From assembly GCA_026785765.1 (NCBI GenBank), contig JAJAZK010000575.1:1-7393 (forward strand): 7,393 nt of DNA, in the 5' to 3' direction. The notes below the pieces were generated by a model. The model did no database searches. It saw only the letters and a program-made list of their open reading frames with translations, and was not told where the DNA came from. A program made the translations under genes and the position numbers. Positions within the stretch are counted from its first letter, which is position 1. Every line of letters begins with the position of its first letter. This stretch comes from Rhodoferax sp. GTDB taxonomy: Bacteria > Pseudomonadota > Gammaproteobacteria > Burkholderiales > Burkholderiaceae_C. This document shows positions 5,368 through 7,393 of the stretch, in pieces.

Positions 5368-5985
5368 GGCATCTGGCGCAGCGGGATAGGGGAGCGGCGC
5401 TGATGCATGGTGCGCCGCAGCCCGTTACCGTTACCGTGCGTTACCGCACATTCAGCCGGAGATCGGGCGGCGCGGGCAGGGTGCGTGTTGCCTCCGCTTC
5501 CACTGCGTCCACTGCGTCCAGACGCCATCGAAAAATATCCAGCGCTTTCGGCCTTGCGCGACGCGGCCCTTTTTTGCCAGCGCCCGCATTGACGTGCGGG
5601 GAGGTTATGTCGTATGGGTTGACGACGTGTTGAAGATGGCGGCTGACAACCTGCGCAACATGGCCACTGAACAAGCCGGGGGCTCGGCCCAGAGCGCATT
5701 CCCAAGACGGTTTCGCTGGCCCGCCTGGGGTGGGAGACGGTCCGGCGAACTGGCCCAGGCTTGATCTTTTTTCTGGCGACCTACCGGTTTGGACCTTTCG
5801 ATGCGCAGCAGGTATTGCTGCTTTGTCGAATATCGATACGGACAATTCAAAGGCGAAAGTCGCCACAAGCTGCGCCAAAAAAGCGGGTGTCAGCGCCGAC
5901 AGGCTGGCCTGGTCGCGCAGGGCAATGCCGGCATCGGCCCGTCGTCCCGTCGACAGACCATGCGCGCATTCTCCGCAAGCGCAAA
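5368..5985. other. Interval of about 600 bp without a supportable gene
   Basis: It lies between the J-domain gene and betC. Several frames are open on both strands but all are rich in Arg, Pro, Ser and Gly and none shows a known motif. The longest minus-strand frame runs from just after the betC stop down to 5441 and contains a moderately protein-like stretch (ALRDQASLSALTPAFLAQLV), but has no start codon with a ribosome site. A plus-strand frame around 5590-5760 reads IDVRGGYVVWVDDV and MAADNLRNMATEQAGG, also plausible but needing a frameshift to extend upstream. Both may be relics. Two microrepeats are present: CCGTTA in tandem with a third diverged unit (5422-5446) and TCCACTGCG repeated 2.4 times (5499-5520). 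No terminator with a T-run was seen after betC. Confidence 0.5.
5499..5520. repeat. 9-bp tandem repeat TCCACTGCG, 2.4 copies
   Basis: TCCACTGCG occurs twice back to back, then TCCA. As the unit is a multiple of three it would keep any reading frame (DAVDAV on the minus strand). It is short enough to be slippage and has no assigned role. Confidence 0.45.
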
Positions 5986-7393
5986 CTATTCGCCGTAGTG
6001 CGTGCGGCGATTGAGGGCTTCATTCACCGCCGGAAAACGCGACCGTTGTTCCAGTTCGAAGATCGGCACGGTGTTGCGGATATACACGTTCCTGGCATCC
6101 ACCAGCGGCTGGTAGTCCCACGCCACACCTTGCTTTCGCAGGATGCCGTTGAGATAACGCCGTCGACGCTGGCTGGCGACGACGGTCTGGCGTAGCGCGT
6201 TCAGGTCCCAGCGCACGGCGATTTCCTCGCGCAGGCTGGCGACGCGCCCCGCATGGTCCGCCTGACCGGCCAGATTGACGCGCTCCAGTGGATCGTTGAC
6301 CACATCGTACAACTGGTCGGGATCGGTGGGGCAGAACACGAACTTGAAGACGCCACGCCGGATCATGATGCCCGGCGCGCTGGCGCCTTCACCCATGTAT
6401 TCACCGATGACCTCGTCATGGCCCGGGTTGCCAGTCAGGTGCGGTATCAGCGAGCGGCCATCGGTTATCACCTCTGCATGCAGTGGCCGACCGTCGTTGG
6501 CAAGCTCGAGCAGCGTAGGCAGGATATCGATGTGTGACACCGCGGCCGCGACACGGCGCGGCTGGAAGCGCTTCGGCGCGTGCACGATCAGGGGTACGCG
6601 GGCGGCATTCTCGAACCAGTTCATCTTGAACCACAGGCCGCGTTCGCCCAGCATGTCGCCGTGGTCGCTGGTCACCATGGTGATGGTGTCGTCGGCAAAA
6701 CCACTTTCCTGCAGCGCCTGCATCAAGTCGGCAAAACGTTCATCGATGTAACTGACCGAGCCGTAGTAGGCGTGGCGCGCATTGCGCACTTGGGCGGGCG
6801 TGGGCGCCGGGTCCTGCATGCCGATGCCTTTGATGATGCGCTGGCTGTGCGGGTCCATGGGCACATCGTGCACGCCGAGCATGGGCATGTCGATGTCGGC
6901 GTGGGCATACCGGTCCCAGTGTTCGCGCCGTGCCAGATAGGGATCGTGCGGGCTGATCAAGGACACGACCAGGCAAAACGGTTGCGCGCTCTGCCCCGCC
7001 GAACCCTTTTTGCGCGCCATATCAAACAGATGCCGCTTCGCGTGGAACACAACCTCGTCGTCAAAGTCGAGGTAGGCCGACCGCGTGCAGATGCCAGCCT
7101 GGCGCACCACGTCCATGTTGTGAAACCAATCGAGTCTCGCCTCCGGTTGGTCCCAGTTCGGCACCCAGGCGAAGTCGGAGGGATAGACATCGGTGGTCAG
7201 GCGCCGGTGAAACCCATGCAATTGGTCTGGCCCGCAAAAATGCATCTTGCCCGACAGCGTGGTGTCATAACCCAGCGCCGACAGATGGTGCGCAAAGGTG
7301 GGGATTTCGGCGGCAAACTCCGCAGCATTGTCCCAGGCGCCGATCTGCGACGGAAGCCGCCCCGACATGAACGCATAACGGGCCGGCGCACAC
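5986..7393 (-). CDS. betC: Choline-sulfatase, N-terminus beyond the window
   Basis: Type I sulfatase of the alkaline phosphatase superfamily that cleaves choline-O-sulfate to choline and sulfate, feeding glycine-betaine synthesis or sulfur and carbon supply. The frame is open to the right edge. The first complete visible codons (7390-7392 onward) read CAPAR, the C-x-P-x-R sulfatase signature whose Cys becomes formylglycine. Counting from that Cys as 1, 468 residues are visible. SGKMHFCGPDQLHG (about 47-60), SPHDPY (147-152) and TSDHGDMLGERGLWFKM (241-257) carry further metal and sulfate ligands. The MHFCGPDQLHGF, RLTTDVYP and ERGLWFKMNWFE segments, with the C-terminal DYQPLVDARNVYIRN stretch followed by ELEQRSRFP (the choline-sulfatase C-terminal domain), distinguish BetC from generic arylsulfatases. 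Roughly 50 N-terminal residues, including the first metal-binding Asp residues, are missing only because the window ends. No betA, betB, transporter or LysR-type regulator follows within the window on its downstream side. Confidence 0.93.
   Translation of the reverse strand, partial: CAPARYAFMSGRLPSQIGAWDNAAEFAAEIPTFAHHLSALGYDTTLSGKMHFCGPDQLHGFHRRLTTDVYPSDFAWVPNWDQPEARLDWFHNMDVVRQAGICTRSAYLDFDDEVVFHAKRHLFDMARKKGSAGQSAQPFCLVVSLISPHDPYLARREHWDRYAHADIDMPMLGVHDVPMDPHSQRIIKGIGMQDPAPTPAQVRNARHAYYGSVSYIDERFADLMQALQESGFADDTITMVTSDHGDMLGERGLWFKMNWFENAARVPLIVHAPKRFQPRRVAAAVSHIDILPTLLELANDGRPLHAEVITDGRSLIPHLTGNPGHDEVIGEYMGEGASAPGIMIRRGVFKFVFCPTDPDQLYDVVNDPLERVNLAGQADHAGRVASLREEIAVRWDLNALRQTVVASQRRRRYLNGILRKQGVAWDYQPLVDARNVYIRNTVPIFELEQRSRFPAVNEALNRRTHYGE

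Noticed and set aside
5358..5705. 115-codon minus-strand ORF ending just before the J-domain start (possible coupled gene)
   Set aside because: Low-complexity Arg/Ser/Pro/Gly composition, no ribosome site and no family; its TGA near the GTG start looks coincidental.
1..7393. CRISPR arrays, tRNA, rRNA, insertion sequences, riboswitches
   Set aside because: No regularly spaced repeats, no tRNA-like cloverleaf, no rRNA-like sequence, no transposase frame and no recognisable riboswitch core were seen on either strand by eye.

Overview
High-GC bacterial DNA with dense genes on both strands. The amino-acid sequences of the recognisable genes and the codon choice suggest a betaproteobacterium, most likely Burkholderiales (Comamonadaceae-like). 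That placement is an inference from style and gene families; no phylogenetic marker is present.

Layout from left to right. (1) A partial minus-strand gene runs off the left edge and encodes an extracytoplasmic-looking domain of unknown function. (2) A plus-strand AI-2E/PerM-family multi-pass membrane transporter follows, with an 18-bp perfect palindrome in the gap between these two divergent genes. (3) A minus-strand metY (O-acetylhomoserine sulfhydrylase) is complete in content but broken: one base is missing two thirds of the way through, and the stop codon is out of frame with the C-terminal part. (4) About 500 bp of hairpin-rich DNA without a convincing gene lies upstream of metY, ending in a small weak ORF. 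(5) A minus-strand remnant of a dihydrofolate-reductase-like (RibD C-terminal domain) gene is scattered over several frames. (6) A plus-strand secreted zinc metalloprotease of unrecognised family carries HEFGH and EAYAD motifs and probably starts at TTG. (7) A convergent minus-strand gene encodes a small J-domain protein and starts at GTG behind a strong Shine-Dalgarno. (8) About 600 bp follows with no supportable gene. (9) A minus-strand choline-sulfatase (betC) has lost its first few dozen codons to the right edge, but its catalytic CAPAR motif is the last thing visible.

The genes do not form one obvious pathway. betC (release of sulfate and choline from choline-O-sulfate) and metY (sulfide incorporation into homocysteine) both touch sulfur metabolism, but they are about 3 kb apart with unrelated genes between them and no sign of co-transcription. 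The clearest theme is gene decay: a frameshifted metY, a shredded reductase, a left-edge gene with no good start, and two long gene-poor stretches. Either this is an accessory region under relaxed selection or the assembly contains several single-base indels. No CRISPR array, rRNA, tRNA, insertion sequence or recognisable new defence or mobile system was found. The least-explained items are the secreted metalloprotease, the palindrome at 375-392 and the structured interval 3237-3390.
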